The notes under the pieces are model-generated. The model was not told the origin of the DNA, did no database searches, and saw nothing but the letters and a program-made list of their open reading frames with translations. From Liquidambar formosana (lineage: Eukaryota; Streptophyta; Magnoliopsida; Saxifragales; Altingiaceae): DNA of 64,000 nucleotides. Location of the stretch: NCBI GenBank assembly GCA_039720395.1, contig CM077829.1, forward strand, positions 23,205,955-23,269,954, written 5' to 3'. How positions within the stretch are numbered: the first letter of the stretch is position 1; each line of letters begins with the position of its first letter. Below are positions 21,850 through 34,006 of this stretch, in pieces. The translations under genes and the position numbers were made by a program.

Positions 21850-23509
21850 TGTTAGGATTATGCCCTAGAGCCAATCATGGAGATGATTGTTTAGGGATTA
21901 GGAACAATCATTTGATTTCATTTATGTATGTCACATTTATTATTGATTTAATAAAAGGGCTTATTCTATTATGTTTATATGCATCATTAATATTTACATA
22001 ATATGTCCATGGAGTTAGAGTTGAGAATATGGAATTACAAAGAGTTGTAATTTTGAGACTATAGATATATCTCTATACTAAACTCCTTAAGCATTCCTAG
22101 TTGAAGGTTCACTATGATGGACAGTAATGAACCATAGGACTAGCACTTGTTAGGTTGACTCTATAGGAGGATAGCTAGTCTCAAGCTATTTGTGTGGAGA
22201 CACTACAACCAACAAGTGGGTGCCTGTTATAAGAATAGGTACACTGAATGTGACCAAAGATATGAGATAAACTGAATGGAGTTTTATCCTGCCTGTCAAT
22301 CAGTTTCTCATTGTTATAGTGGTACAAGTAATCCTTAGACCTGAGACACCATAGTTGCCTTATGCATGTAGCTTTAGAAGTTTGATAACACTAAGTGCAG
22401 ATCCTATTCAGGGGTCTGCAAAGGTGTTCATTGGCCCTACTGCTATGTGTATGAAGGCATGTGAGTGATCAACAAGGGATCCATCACTCTCAGGAAAAAG
22501 AGAGAGAATGTCTCATATAGCATTCATAATATAACTCATTAAATCCATGGCCATGGTAGGGTGAATATGAAAAGAGTTTCATGAGTTCATCAATGAGTTG
22601 ATATCTATGAATGAGTATAAAGTAATTGAACTAGGGACTTGACAGACTTCCATGTCCTATTAGTTTAATTGGAGACATTGTGTTGAAGGAATGATGCAAT
22701 TATAACCTATAAACTATAACAGAAGGGTTCTTTGTAAATGACTATTCACCTCATTAAGGACCACACCATGAGCCATATGCTAGGTGTTACTCATGGTTAG
22801 TAGAAGCCCTAATTGTATAAGTGAGTTATAATCAATTAGGGAATTGGAAGGAGTTCCAATTAGACCCTAAATGGAAAGAGTTCCATTGTGCACACCTTGT
22901 GCTATTCCTACTACTTAATGATGTGAACCCAATGGGTCACACACTGATCATGCAAGAAGGGCTTTAAAGTCTATGAGAGAAAGGGTTTTAGTGAATAAAG
23001 AATAGTTCTTTATGGGCCTATTTGTATTTGATACAAATAATAGGGGTTAATGTGCAATTAAGAGTAATTATACATAACCCTATTAGGGTTTCTTCCCCAT
23101 GGCCAGCCCCCTTTAGTGGGCTGCCTATATAAGTCACACTTATGTGTGACATGGCATAAGAGGCTTGCACAATAAACCCTAGCCGTCGAGCCCCTTGGAG
23201 GCTCTCTTCTCTCTCTCTCTCTCTTCTCCACCTCTAGCAACAACAAGGAAGAAGAAAGAAAGGACTTGAAGCTCTAGCTAGGTGTGGATACCGTTGGAGG
23301 CAGCACACTTGGGCTGCTCATTCACCGCTGTCCGGAATCAAAGCTTGGAGCAAAAAGGAGAAGACAAAAATTCTATAAGTGTTCTAACCCTCTTTGTAGT
23401 TAGGGTTTGATTTTGTGTTATGCATAGTTAGATTCATGGGATTGGGAATCGTAGGAAAAATTTTTTATATTCCGCACTTCTATTTTTCCCTCTTGTTCGA
23501 TTCCCAACA
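21850..23509 (+). repeat. Copia-1 5' LTR
   Basis: 1,660 bp, TGTTAGG...CCCAACA. TATA box TATATAAG at 23126-23133, followed immediately by a hairpin GTCACAC-TTAT-GTGTGAC (23133-23150), and a (CT)n tract around 23205-23225. Confidence 0.95.
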
Positions 23510-23510
23510 G

Positions 23511-23523
23511 TGGTATCAGAGCC
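23511..23523 (+). promoter_or_regulatory. Copia-1 primer binding site (tRNA-iMet)
   Basis: TGGTATCAGAGCC one base after the 5' LTR, the standard Copia primer site complementary to initiator tRNA-Met. Confidence 0.9.
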
Positions 23524-26511
23524 ATGATTATGCATAATACAAAATACATATGGGCTGGTAATTATGGTGTAGTTGAATGATTCAAAAATCTGGAAAATTT
23601 TTTCTACATAATTGGTTTTCCTCCATGGCTGAACCTAGGGTTTGGAACCCAAGGTCAATTCTCTTCTACTCCTCTTCTAATTGATGGTTAAGTGTATCCA
23701 TGGATGCAATAGGTTGCATAGGGTTTGAGTTTGGAGAAGAAGAATAAGGAAACTAGGGTTTTATAAAACTGTTATGAACAGTTTTCATGGTTGCCATGAA
23801 AAACCGTCATCTTGTTTTGCCTGCCGAATTCAGAGTTCTTCTCCAAAATTTTCGAGCCATATATGGTTAGAAAGCTCTTCGAATCAGCTTTCCAACCCAA
23901 CAAACGGTGCGTCAATCCGAGTTCTGTAGTGAAAGTTATGAATTTTTTACTACAGGCTGTCTAGAAAGACAGTTTTGCTCGGGAATGATGCAATAGCCAC
24001 AACTTTGAGTTATTGATGGAGATCAAAGGCATGGCAATGGTTGCCACCACTTGGGTTATGTTCTAGACATGGTAGGGAAAGGTTCCCAAGCATTTAGATG
24101 CATCATAATTGGATTAAGATGCTAGAACAGAAGGAAGAAGGAGAAGAACACCATGGAGGCTGAATCTGGGTTTTAGAACCCTAAGGTTCTTGCAATTAAT
24201 TCTAATTAAAGCTGCTGTATTTATGATGGCAAATCATTATAGGATCATTATATATCATGTATATATGATTTTCTTTAAGTTTCAAAAAGGTTTTGATGGA
24301 AAAAGATTCAAAAAGTTTGAAAATTTTTCATGAACAGCATAGCAGATTTTCTCTGCAGAAAAGTCATCAATGGAGTTTTGATTAGAACTTGAGTTAGGGA
24401 ACTCCAAATTGCATGAAACCAATTGCATTAGTTTCCTAAGACATGTAGGATACTGGGAAAATTCGTTTGGTAGCCTAATTCATTCATCTTGCTGGGTTTT
24501 AAATCAATTTCTGACAATGGACAGTATGCTGTAAATTTCTGGGCAGCCTACTGTTGTTTTAATTGTTTAGAACAATTGATGATGATTTGATCATCCAAAC
24601 CTCTTCTATTAGCTTAGTATTTCATGTAGGGACATGATACAAAAGCTGGTTTCAATGGAGGAGTCGAATTGATAAGGTTTTAGAAGCTATTGTGACCTTC
24701 AAGGTCTGCAACAATGGCTCCAGCAATGGGTTTTGGAAACCCTGATTGTTCTTGATGATGGCAGCCACTTCCACCACTTCTCACGTGTCCAGAGGCTTGT
24801 CCCACACCCCTAGGATGTTCTCCCATGACTGGCCATGGCCTCCCACAGTCGTTGGTGGCCATGGCAGCCTAGCCAAGCTCAGGCAGCCCCCTGGTAGTGA
24901 CGGCTGCATAGAGTTAAGGATGAAACCCTAATTTTGAGTTAATGATGAAACCCTAATTTCATTATGGCATTAATTAAACCCTAATTAGAATATTAATTAC
25001 CTTAATTAAGAGTTAATGATTGGTCATTAAATGACCAATCATGGTTATTGATTGTTAGGGCATAATTAATACCATTAATGATGTCTAGGGTTAGGGTTTT
25101 GGAAACCCTAATTAGTGTAATTAATTAAGGATAATCAATACCCTATTTGGCATTAATTAAACCCTAATCCCTTTTATTAAATACCATATGAACCTAGGGT
25201 TTTAATGATTGGACATTAAATGACCAATCATAAGGCATTTAATGATTAGGGCTTGCATTTAGGGTTTAGGGTTATGCATTTAGGGTTTAGGGTTTTAGGA
25301 AACCCTAATACACTAATTCATCATTTTAATGATTTTATTTAATTCCTATATTAATTATTTAATTAATATTGATTAATTTTATAATGTTTTAAATGGTTTA
25401 AAACACAATTAGGGATTAAATTAAAATCTGGAAATTCTTAATTAAATGAAATTGTTTTGTTTAATTAAGGAAACCCTAATATTGGATATTAGAGTTATTT
25501 TAGGAAACTTTACATGTTTTAAATTAATTTGATTAATTGAAACTGTAATGTCTTAAATGTTAAGACTTTATTTAATTCTAGATATTTTTGTTAAAACCTA
25601 ATAAGATTAGGATGCATTAATGAGATTAATGTAAATCATTCAAGAGAATTACCATAATGCCCATATGTTTTAATGCTTACAGTTTTTCTTTACATTATGC
25701 AATGAGATTGTATGTATGTGTTTGGATGATGATTATGGACTATACCCTTTAAACCAATTGTGATTGGCCGTCTTATGAATGGGTTGTAATAATTTTTCAA
25801 GAGTTGTAATTTTATTAAGGTGATGTAATTTATTTGGGGCTCGCATGCCACCTTCCCTCTCCCTCTCTCTCTATCATTCTCTTATGTACCCCACATTCCC
25901 CTTATGTATCCCTTTCTTTAAATTATGTAAATGTTATGTAATCGAGAGCGCACTAAGGAGCATGGTGGACCCAAAGGAGCATGATAGAGCCCAACAAGCC
26001 AATGGTGGAGACCATTAAGCCAAGGGAGCAGATTGAAGGACTTGAAAGCTTAGAGAAGTGTTTCAAGACAGCATGCATGTTTCGAATGTGTTATTTTACG
26101 ATCACCTACACCCACCTTAGACCTTGGATTCAATCTATTGGCTTGGATTGAATCCTCTCAAAGTCCATAATCATCATAGTGGGAGCTTTAATTTATGAGA
26201 TAATTGTATTAGCTCCAATACCATAGTTTGGTATATGTTACCTATTCACTTAGGGACTAATATCAAAATATGGTACTTTATATATGTTGATATATAATAG
26301 CATGCGATGTATGATTTATAATAGCATGAGATGTATGATTATAAATAGCATAATTTATATGTTTAAATTTTGATACATAGGATGCATGTTAACTTGATGA
26401 GACCCTTTAAAACCCCTCTTATTTAATATTAAGTTGAAAATGGAGAAGTCATTGGGGAATGAATTCTTCATTGCCTTCCATCATTATAGGATCATCTAAC
26501 GTCCCTTAATG
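23524..26511 (+). other. Copia-1 5' non-coding interior
   Basis: This stretch occupies the place of gag but has no ORF that looks real. It holds a telo-box-rich AT segment (24923-25479), a CT-rich tract near 25,850-25,880, and a purine-rich segment near 25,950-26,060. The small ORFs on both strands near 24,680-24,931 recur in Copia-2 and Copia-3 only because the copies are near-identical. Confidence 0.7.
24923..25479 (+). repeat. Telo-box cluster in Copia-1 interior
   Basis: Seven AAACCCTAA boxes start at 24923, 24948, 24976, 25103, 25159, 25300 and 25471. Inverse TTTAGGG runs lie near 25091 and 25257-25296. The same block recurs in Copia-2 (about 43,005-43,565) and, inverted, in Copia-3 (about 60,720-61,270). 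Confidence 0.85.
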
Positions 26512-26546
26512 TGGGTACCTGGCTGCAAACATGTAGGAGCTACCCA
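26512..26546 (+). ncRNA. Copia-1 RNA hairpin H0 (variant loop)
   Basis: Outer arms TGGGTA and TACCCA with an inner CCT/AGG pair enclose a loop containing AAACATGT, which overlaps the constant loop of the next three hairpins. It is present in Copia-2 (44596-44630, loop GACATGT) and Copia-3 (59647-59681). Confidence 0.55.
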
Positions 26547-26602
26547 TGTTAAAGACATTACTTGAAACTATCACATATGAGATATCATGGGGTGCCTAAA
26601 CT

Positions 26603-26639
26603 GGTATATACCAAGAAACTAACATGTGAGGTATATATT
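26603..26639 (+). ncRNA. Copia-1 RNA hairpin Ha (constant 17-nt loop)
   Basis: Arms GGTATATACC (26603-26612) and GGTATATATT (26630-26639) pair over 10 positions including two G-U. The loop is AAGAAACTAACATGTGA. It is conserved in Copia-2 (44687-44723) and Copia-3 (59554-59590, minus). Confidence 0.7.
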
Positions 26640-26678
26640 TGGCGAAACATACCTGTGTGAATGATGGGTTTAACTTAA

Positions 26679-26726
26679 CTAGGGAAGTATTCCAAGAAAC
26701 TAACATGTGAGGTGTATGTTCCCTAG
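26679..26726 (+). ncRNA. Copia-1 RNA hairpin Hb (constant 17-nt loop)
   Basis: The arms have a perfect 8-bp outer stem CTAGGGAA/TTCCCTAG and an inner GTATTCC/GGTGTAT stem with one mismatch and a bulge. The loop AAGAAACTAACATGTGA (26694-26710) is identical to that of Ha. Equivalents are 44763-44810 in Copia-2 and 59467-59514 in Copia-3. Confidence 0.72.
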
Positions 26727-26788
26727 AGGCAAAACGATTGGAACTTGCTTATGAAGCAATAGACAAAGAGTTGTCTTCTTATTGTGGG

Positions 26789-26823
26789 TTAGAAGTCAAG
26801 AAACTAACATGTGAGGCTTCTAG
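26789..26823 (+). ncRNA. Copia-1 RNA hairpin Hc (constant 17-nt loop)
   Basis: Arms TTAGAAGTC and GGCTTCTAG pair over 9 positions. The loop AAGAAACTAACATGTGA is at 26798-26814. In Copia-2 (44873-44907) the T of a G-U pair is C, giving a G-C pair, so the change keeps the stem. The Copia-3 copy is 59370-59404. Confidence 0.72.
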
Positions 26824-28253
26824 GTCACAGTGGGACCCCAATCCCCATTAGGAATGAGATTCCCGAATTCCATTAGAGGGTGTATGGAATTTGATAAAAT
26901 AGTGGGAGGTACCATATGATTAAAGACCCAATCATTATGGATAAAAATGAAATCTAATTCTCTGTTGATGTAGATTACCTAATTACTCACCTCAAAACCC
27001 CTATTTCCTAATATATAGGATATTGATAGTTTGACTAAACCCAATTTCTTTGATTGACTTAGGAAATTGAGAATTGTTCTTATTTCAAAAGATTGTTCAT
27101 ATGCTATTAGGCCTTTTCTTAAAGGCCCTCCATAAAACATCCTAAGAAGAAAAAGACACTATGCACAATTGGCATCTTGTTGCCATGCTATATGATAGTA
27201 TTAATGACTAATGAGCTTCAGAAGCAAAATTAGTCAATGCAAGTGCCTTTGATGTCCTACATCACGTACAAAGGTTGTATTGTGAGTAAAATAATACTAT
27301 AAAGTATAGTACTTGTAAAGGACTTCTTCTGGACTAGGATGTAATAAAAGTTGTTTATTAATAATCATTCTTTTGAAAAATGATTAATCACATAGAATAG
27401 CTTGAGAAGCTAGATGTGATTTAAAATGGAAGCATAGAGGAAAGCAAGTCTTGAAAAGTCAAAGACAAAGAAATATAATTATTTTGTAGTAAACATAAGG
27501 TATTGTAAAGGGAACTTGATAAAGTATCAGTCTTCCTAGAAGAACCAAACTTTTGAAGTTTTGGTTCATGCTCTAAACTAAATTGTTGGTTAGTTCTGCT
27601 TCTTGGTTTTTGGATTCTAGTGTAATCTAAATCGAAGCAGAAAGTTAAGTAGATAATAAGTTACCTTTAAAAATTTTAATAGAGCAAGAGTTGCTAGATT
27701 AATTTTGGGAACTTATTTCTTAACTAGGCCATTTAAGACATTCTAGAAATTTGATTTTAGAATTTAAATGACTAATTAGAGTGAATGCAACGTATTCCGA
27801 GAATACAAGAGATGTAGAGACTCTCATTTAAATGTAACGATTATGACTTGGTTATGAGATGACCAAACCCATCTTTTACTTGGTGAAGTGAAAGAGTTAC
27901 ATTTATAATTTGACTAATACATTGTGATGTATATAGTCATGTAGAGCATGCATTCAATTACAGTAGACTCATCTTAGAATACCATAGCTCAATGGTGAAT
28001 CTAAGAGAACGAATTGAACCCTATTAAGATATGGTTTGATCCATGATGAGTTTTACTAATGTATCCATCTAGGATATACCTTAAAATTGCTACATATTGA
28101 TAATTTAGGGTTCACTCCAGTTTTGTCCCAATTATATCAGATATAATATGGGAAGAAACCCAACTTAAAGAAGTTAAGGCTTGGGCTTGTGCTACGTATG
28201 TCTGGAAACATAATGTAGACAATCTGGAAATACGGTCAAGTAAGTGTTGAATT

Positions 28254-29871
28254 GTGGTATATCCCAAAAGTGGTTGGGATAGTATTTCTATTACCCTAAT
28301 GAACAAAAGTTGTCCATTAGGATGTTTGCTGGATTTTCTTGAGAAAGAGTTCATTCAAGAAGATGCAAAAGTAGATAGAATTTATAGAATTGTCTGTAAA
28401 GCCACAAACGAACAAAGATCCAACCCTTCTCTCTGTTGAGACAAAACCTTTAATTACACCACATTCTTTTCATAGATCAAATTGGATATTTCTTTAACAT
28501 AAGAGAGATATTGTATCTCCATTAGAATGTGAAAGAATTGTTCTTTGGTGATAAAGATCACCAAGATAATCCTATTGATTATGATTAGGCGATGTTTGAC
28601 ATCAACTTGAGAAATGACTAAGAGTCATTAAATCCAATATGGACAGGTAGAGACCTAAAAGGCTTGGCTATTTAAGAATGTTTTCAACATAGGCAAAATG
28701 TTGTCTATAAAGAAACTTGTTTGATAATAGTTATGCTGAAATCCATTTGGATCTTGTTATCTATAAACACACATTTTGAATATGAGATATGTCAAAAAGG
28801 ATATAAAGATGTTATATCAAATGGTGAAAAACCATAAAAGTGTGTAAGTTATAGAAGTCTAATAATAGACTACAAGGTTCTCATAATTAGAACATCTATA
28901 AAGTTGAAGTAATCAAATTGTTTGATTTCTCTCATTGTATAGATGGACCATGAGTGTATAAAAGGTTAGTGGGAGTGCGATCGTTTTTCTTTATCCTAAG
29001 TATAGATGACATCCTAATCATTATGAATGATATATGAATGACATCCTAATCGTTTTGGTTTTTGGAGAAAAACTAATTCATGAAAGATTTGGCAGAAGCA
29101 TCCAACAAGATCTATAGAGATAGATCATATAGATTGCTAAGTATCTCCAAATCATCAAACATAGTTGAAATGTTAAAGGAGTTCAACATGGAGAATTCTA
29201 AGGGAGGTCTGATTTACTTCAGATAAGAATTCATTATTCAAGGGCATGTGCCCTAGGATAACACAAGTAAGGTTCTTAAAGTGTTAAGAAGCCTTATTCT
29301 ACACTATGTATTGAACCTGGTATCTATTATGTTGTAATTGTTACAAATAGTTATCAGTCAATTCAAATTTGGAATATTGGATTGTATATGGAAATTGTAA
29401 ACTCATAGTAGATGGGAATATAGATTTGGATATAATCCATATGGGGTATATTTTATATTCACTTTAGTTGGTGAAATACTAAATGGAAGAACTGTATGAA
29501 AGATACAGTGGATTCCATTATTAAGGGTGAATTAATTGTCGCATTGTCTAGGAGACTGTTTGGATCTATAAGTTCATTTAGAACTTAGAGTTGTTCCTTC
29601 CATTGAGTTGCCCACACCTTGTTTTGTGACAACAATGGGTCTATATCTCAAGTATAGGAATCACGGTCTCATCAAAAGTCCAAACTCATAGAGTGACAAT
29701 TCCAAGTGATTAGAGGAATCATTGGAAGAGGTAATAGATACATTACAGAAGATATTATCTACATAAGTTTTTGTAGACCTACTGACTAAAGCTTTAAAAC
29801 ATAATTGGTTATGTCTAAGACCAACATCTTGAGAAGATAGGTATGCGATACATGGTCGATTGGCTTTAGTG
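28254..29871 (+). pseudogene. Copia-1 degraded pol (integrase end, RT, RNase H end)
   Basis: Fragments in several frames match Copia pol in the right order. They are the integrase C-terminal LDFLEKEFIQE (near 28,325), an RT segment VCKL.KS (near 28,840), the VYKRLVGV and IDDIL catalytic region (near 28,950-29,015), IYRDRSYRLLSISKSS then MENSKGGL (29,110-29,210), and the terminal VDLLTKALKHN and RLALVQVGD (29,785-29,880). Stops and frameshifts are frequent and large parts are missing. The same lesions recur in Copia-2 (about 46,340-47,958) and Copia-3 (about 56,323-57,940), so they predate the spread of the family. Confidence 0.8.
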
Positions 29872-29883
29872 CAAGTGGGAGAT
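29872..29883 (+). promoter_or_regulatory. Copia-1 polypurine tract
   Basis: AAGTGGGAGAT directly before the 3' LTR, the usual Copia form. Confidence 0.85.
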
Positions 29884-31541
29884 TGTTAGGATTATGCCCT
29901 AGAGCCAATCATGGAGATGATTGTTTAGGGATTAGGAACAATCATTTGATTTCATTTATGTATGTCACATTTATTATTGATTTAATAAAAGGGCTTATTC
30001 TATTATGTTTATATGCATCATTAATATTTACATAATATGTCCATGGAGTTAGAGTTGAGAATATGGAATTACAAAGAGTTGTAATTTTGAGACTATAGAT
30101 ATATCTCTATACTAAACTCCTTAAGCATTCCTAGTTGAAGGTTCACTATGATGGACAGTAATGAACCATAGGACTAGCACTTGTTAGGTTGACTCTATAG
30201 GAGGATAGCTAGTCTCAAGCTATTTGTGTGGAGACACTACAACCAACAAGTGGGTGCCTGTTATAAGAATAGGTACACTGAATGTGACCAAAGATATGAG
30301 ATAAACTGAATGGAGTTTTATCCTGCCTGTCAATCAGTTTCTCATTGTTATAGTGGTACAAGTAATCCTTAGACCTGAGACACCATAGTTGCCTTATGCA
30401 TGTAGCTTTAGAAGTTTGATAACACTAAGTGCAGATCCTATTCAGGGGTCTGCAAAGGTGTTCATTGGCCCTACTGCTATGTGTATGAAGGCATGTGAGT
30501 GATCAACAAGGGATCCATCACTCTCAGGAAAAAGAGAGAGAATGTCTCATATAGCATTCATAATATAACTCATTAAATCCATGGCCATGGTAGGGTGAAT
30601 ATGAAAAGAGTTTCATGAGTTCATCAATGAGTTGATATCTATGAATGAGTATAAAGTAATTGAACTAGGGACTTGACAGACTTCCATGTCCTATTAGTTT
30701 AATTGGAGACATTGTGTTGAAGGAATGATGCAATTATAACCTATAAACTATAACAGAAGGGTTCTTTGTAAATGACTATTCACCTCATTAAGGACCACAC
30801 CATGAGCCATATGCTAGGTGTTACTCATGGTTAGTAGAAGCCCTAATTGTATAAGTGAGTTATAATCAATTAGGGAATTGGAAGGAGTTCCAATTAGACC
30901 CTAAATGGAAAGAGTTCCATTGTGCACACCTTGTGCTATTCCTACTACTTAATGATGTGAACCCAATGGGTCACACACTGATCATGCAAGAAGGGCTTTA
31001 AAGTCTATGAGAGAAAGGGTTTTAGTGAATAAAGAATAGTTCTTTATGGGCCTATTTGTATTTGATACAAATAATAGGGGTTAATGTGCAATTAAGAGTA
31101 ATTATACATAACCCTATTAGGGTTTCTTCCCCATGGCCAGCCCCCTTTAGTGGGCTGCCTATATAAGTCACACTTATGTGTGACATGGCATAAGAGGCTT
31201 GCACAATAAACCCTAGCCGTCGAGCCCCTTGGAGGCTCTCTTCTCTCTCTCTCTCTTCTCCACCTCTAGCAACAACAAGGAAGAAGAAAGAAAGGACTTG
31301 AAGCTCTAGCTAGGTGTGGATACCGTTGGAGGCAGCACACTTGGGCTGCTCATTCACCGCTGTCCGGAATCAAAGCTTGGAGCAAAAAGGAGAAGACAAA
31401 AATTCTATAAGTGTTCTAACCCTCTTTGTAGTTAGGGTTTGATTTTGTGTTATGCATAGTTAGATTCATGGGATTGGGAATCGTAGGAAAAATTTTTTAT
31501 ATTCCGCACTTCTATTTTTCCCTCTTGTTCGATTCCCAACA
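29884..31541 (+). repeat. Copia-1 3' LTR
   Basis: 1,658 bp; two bases (one CT unit) shorter than the 5' LTR and otherwise the same wherever I compared them. Confidence 0.95.
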
Positions 31542-32094
31542 ATGTGACCCTAGCCGCACGTTCCCAGATCCAGGTGCTAGTATCCCCATCAGCCACAACA
31601 ATAAGCTTGGTAGGGACGGTTTCATTAGTCAGAGAGAACACTTCTTTGCCGTACTTAGGTGACAATAAGACCTTCCAGCTTGTCTGATCCACATTTTCCG
31701 CCCAGTCTCGCTCTTCATTTTCTTCTTCCGGGGTTCCCCTGTCTGTATCTTCCAGATTCAATTTCTCGCTAAAGAATACCTCCAACCCAGGCTTCCTTTC
31801 TCCGCTCCCTCGGTCTACCCATGGCTCAGGAAATCCACAATAGGGGAAATCTTCTCCCTCCTTCACAAAATTACCATTGAGAGTTTTTCCATTCTTGGGG
31901 ATGTATTTGTCGTCTTCTTCAGTGTACCCTAGCCCTCGCCGGTCGGTTTGCATGCGGAAATCCGGGAACTCAGCTATTCCTTCCCCCCTTCGGCCCAGTC
32001 CCATCCCGGGCATATACCCCAGCTTCCTCATGATATGAGTCACGATATGGCTAACCCCCTCCCCGAAGTCGGGAGACACCTTCTCTCTTCCAGT
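31542..32094 (-). CDS. Tat-1 pol segment: G-patch-like domain and linker to RT
   Basis: This is the in-frame continuation of pol between the two Copia insertions. It contains a glycine-rich G-patch-like motif HIMRKLGYMPGMGLGRRGEG near its start (minus strand, about 32,030) followed by an acidic linker. G-patch motifs are known between protease and RT in several plant gypsy lineages and are thought to bind nucleic acid. The frame joins 49630 across Copia-2 and 21849 across Copia-1 without a shift. No catalytic function is expected. Confidence 0.82.
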
Positions 32095-32577
32095 TGTTAG
32101 GATTATGCCCTAGAGCCAATCATAGAGATGATTGTTTAGGGATTAGGAACAATCATTTGATTTCATTTATGTATGTCACATTTATTATTGATTTAATAAA
32201 AGGGCTTATTCTATTATGTTTATATGCATCATTTATATTTACATAATATGTCCATGGAGTTAGAGTTGAGAATATGGAATTACAAAGAGTTGTAATTTTG
32301 AGACTATAGATATATCTCTGTACTAAACTCCTAAAGCATTCCTAGTTGAAGGTTCACTATGATGGACAGTAATGAACCATAGGACTAGCACTTGTTAGGC
32401 TGACTCTATAGGAGGATAGCTAGTCTCAAGCTATTTGTGTGGAGACACTACAACCAACAAGTGGGTGCCTATTACAAGAATAGGTACACTGAATGTGACC
32501 AAAGATATGAGATAAACTGAATGGAGTTTTATCCTGCCTGTCAATCAGTTTCTCATTGTTATAGTGGTACAAGTAAT
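32095..32577 (+). repeat. Copia-2 5' LTR, first part
   Basis: This is LTR sequence from TGTTAGG to the CACTA insertion point, which follows GTAAT. It rejoins 40419 exactly. Confidence 0.95.
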
Positions 32578-32597
32578 CACTACGAGAAATGGGCTCT

Positions 32598-33380
32598 TTT
32601 ATGACGAAACAAATCGTCACAAACACTACTACATTTGTCGCGAAAAAATATCAGTGACAAAAAAAAATCGTCACACCATCGTCACAAAAAGGCCGTCATA
32701 GAAGGTTTTTGGCGATGAATTTCAAATTTGTCACAAAAAGTACAACTTATTCGTGACAACAAATATTTGGTCACCAAAAACACACCTTTAGTGACAATAT
32801 ATTTCGTCATTATTTATCCTAAAATCGTCACAAATGAATGCTAATCGTCACAAAAAAAATCCCATAAAAATCTGTCATACGAGGTTTTTGGCGACGAATT
32901 TCAAATTTGTCACAAAACGTACAACTTATTCGTGACAAGAAATATTTTGTCACCCAAAAACATACCTTTAGTGACAATATATTTTGTCATTATTTATACC
33001 AACAATCGTCACAAATGAATGCTAATTGTCACAAAAAAATCCCACAAAAATTAATTAAATTTAAATTTGTGAGCAATTTGGATCCATTTGTGACGATGAT
33101 AAATCATCACAAAAGACTTTTAGCAATAATATTTTTCGTTCGTCACAAAAAGTATGTTACTTTTGTGACGAAATAAATAACAAAAGTCGTCACTAACTAA
33201 CAATAATCGTCACAAATAATCCAACAAATATTAATTAAAATGATATTTTGTGATAAAATTAGACCCTTTTGTGACCACAATAAATCATCATAAAAGATTA
33301 ATTGTATCCAATTGTTTTATTCGTTACAAAAAAGCATAAGTATTGCTGACAATAATTTCGTCACCACAAATTATAATTTT
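32598..33380. repeat. CACTA left subterminal repeats
   Basis: Dozens of short TCGTCACAAA and TTTGTGACGA motifs in both orientations, with a roughly 190-bp segment (TGGCGA.GAATTTCAAATTTGTCAC) repeated near 32,710 and 32,890. ORFs here are artefacts of the repeats. Confidence 0.85.
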
Positions 33381-34006
33381 TGTAGGTTTTTTTTTTCCTC
33401 GCAAATTCCCTTTATAATTTGATTGCAATAACCTGTATTACAAACTAACAAATCACAATATTCCATTTTTAATAAAAAAATATAAGCATGATGAAAATGA
33501 CTAGCAGAAATTATAAAAGAGAACAAAAGTTCCAATTATCACCAAAGTTGTAACTACATAAACTGCCAACAAATATGTCCTTAAAAAAGAATGCAAGAAA
33601 AAATAACAATAAAAATTACAACCTAAAATTCATTGTTTTAGCAAGAAAAACTTGAATGCCAAGCCAACACGCAGTAGAAGTCAATAGCCATATCCAATCT
33701 GCAAAATAAAACAGAATAGAATATTAATATAGTTATAGAAAATATATAAAAATCACTTTCTACCAAAAGAGCAACTTCACAAATATAACCTTTAATTCTC
33801 ACCCAAATATTAAAAAGTTGTGAATATTATTTTCATTTAATGACAACATGACTTCCGTATTCATTTTTTTCTTTAAAAATGAATACTTATATAGATGAGG
33901 CAAAACCCATCCTTTAACCATTTTTCCTAATCCAATATTTTGTTTTATAGAAGTTTGGTCTTCAACTACTCAATATATATTGAATGTAAAAATAACGTAT
34001 AACTTA

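Larger units (their letters stand above)
21850..31541 (+). mobile_element. Copia-1: full-length non-autonomous Copia element
   Basis: 5' LTR 21850-23509 and 3' LTR 29884-31541 are flanked by a perfect TSD ATGTG (21845-21849, 31542-31546). The insertion splits the Tat-1 pol frame, which rejoins exactly on removal. The LTRs appear identical except for one CT unit in a (CT)n run, so insertion was very recent. The 6,374 bp interior has a tRNA-iMet primer site and a polypurine tract but no long ORF, only a broken pol. Copia-2 and Copia-3 share this structure. Confidence 0.95.

Noticed and set aside
24680..24931. 60-61-codon ORFs on both strands, present in all three Copia elements
   Set aside because: Their conservation follows from the near-identity of the copies. 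There is no matching domain and both strands are equally open.
25257..25310. Interstitial telomere
   Set aside because: Only a few TTTAGGG units occur, interrupted, inside the interior of a repeated Copia element.
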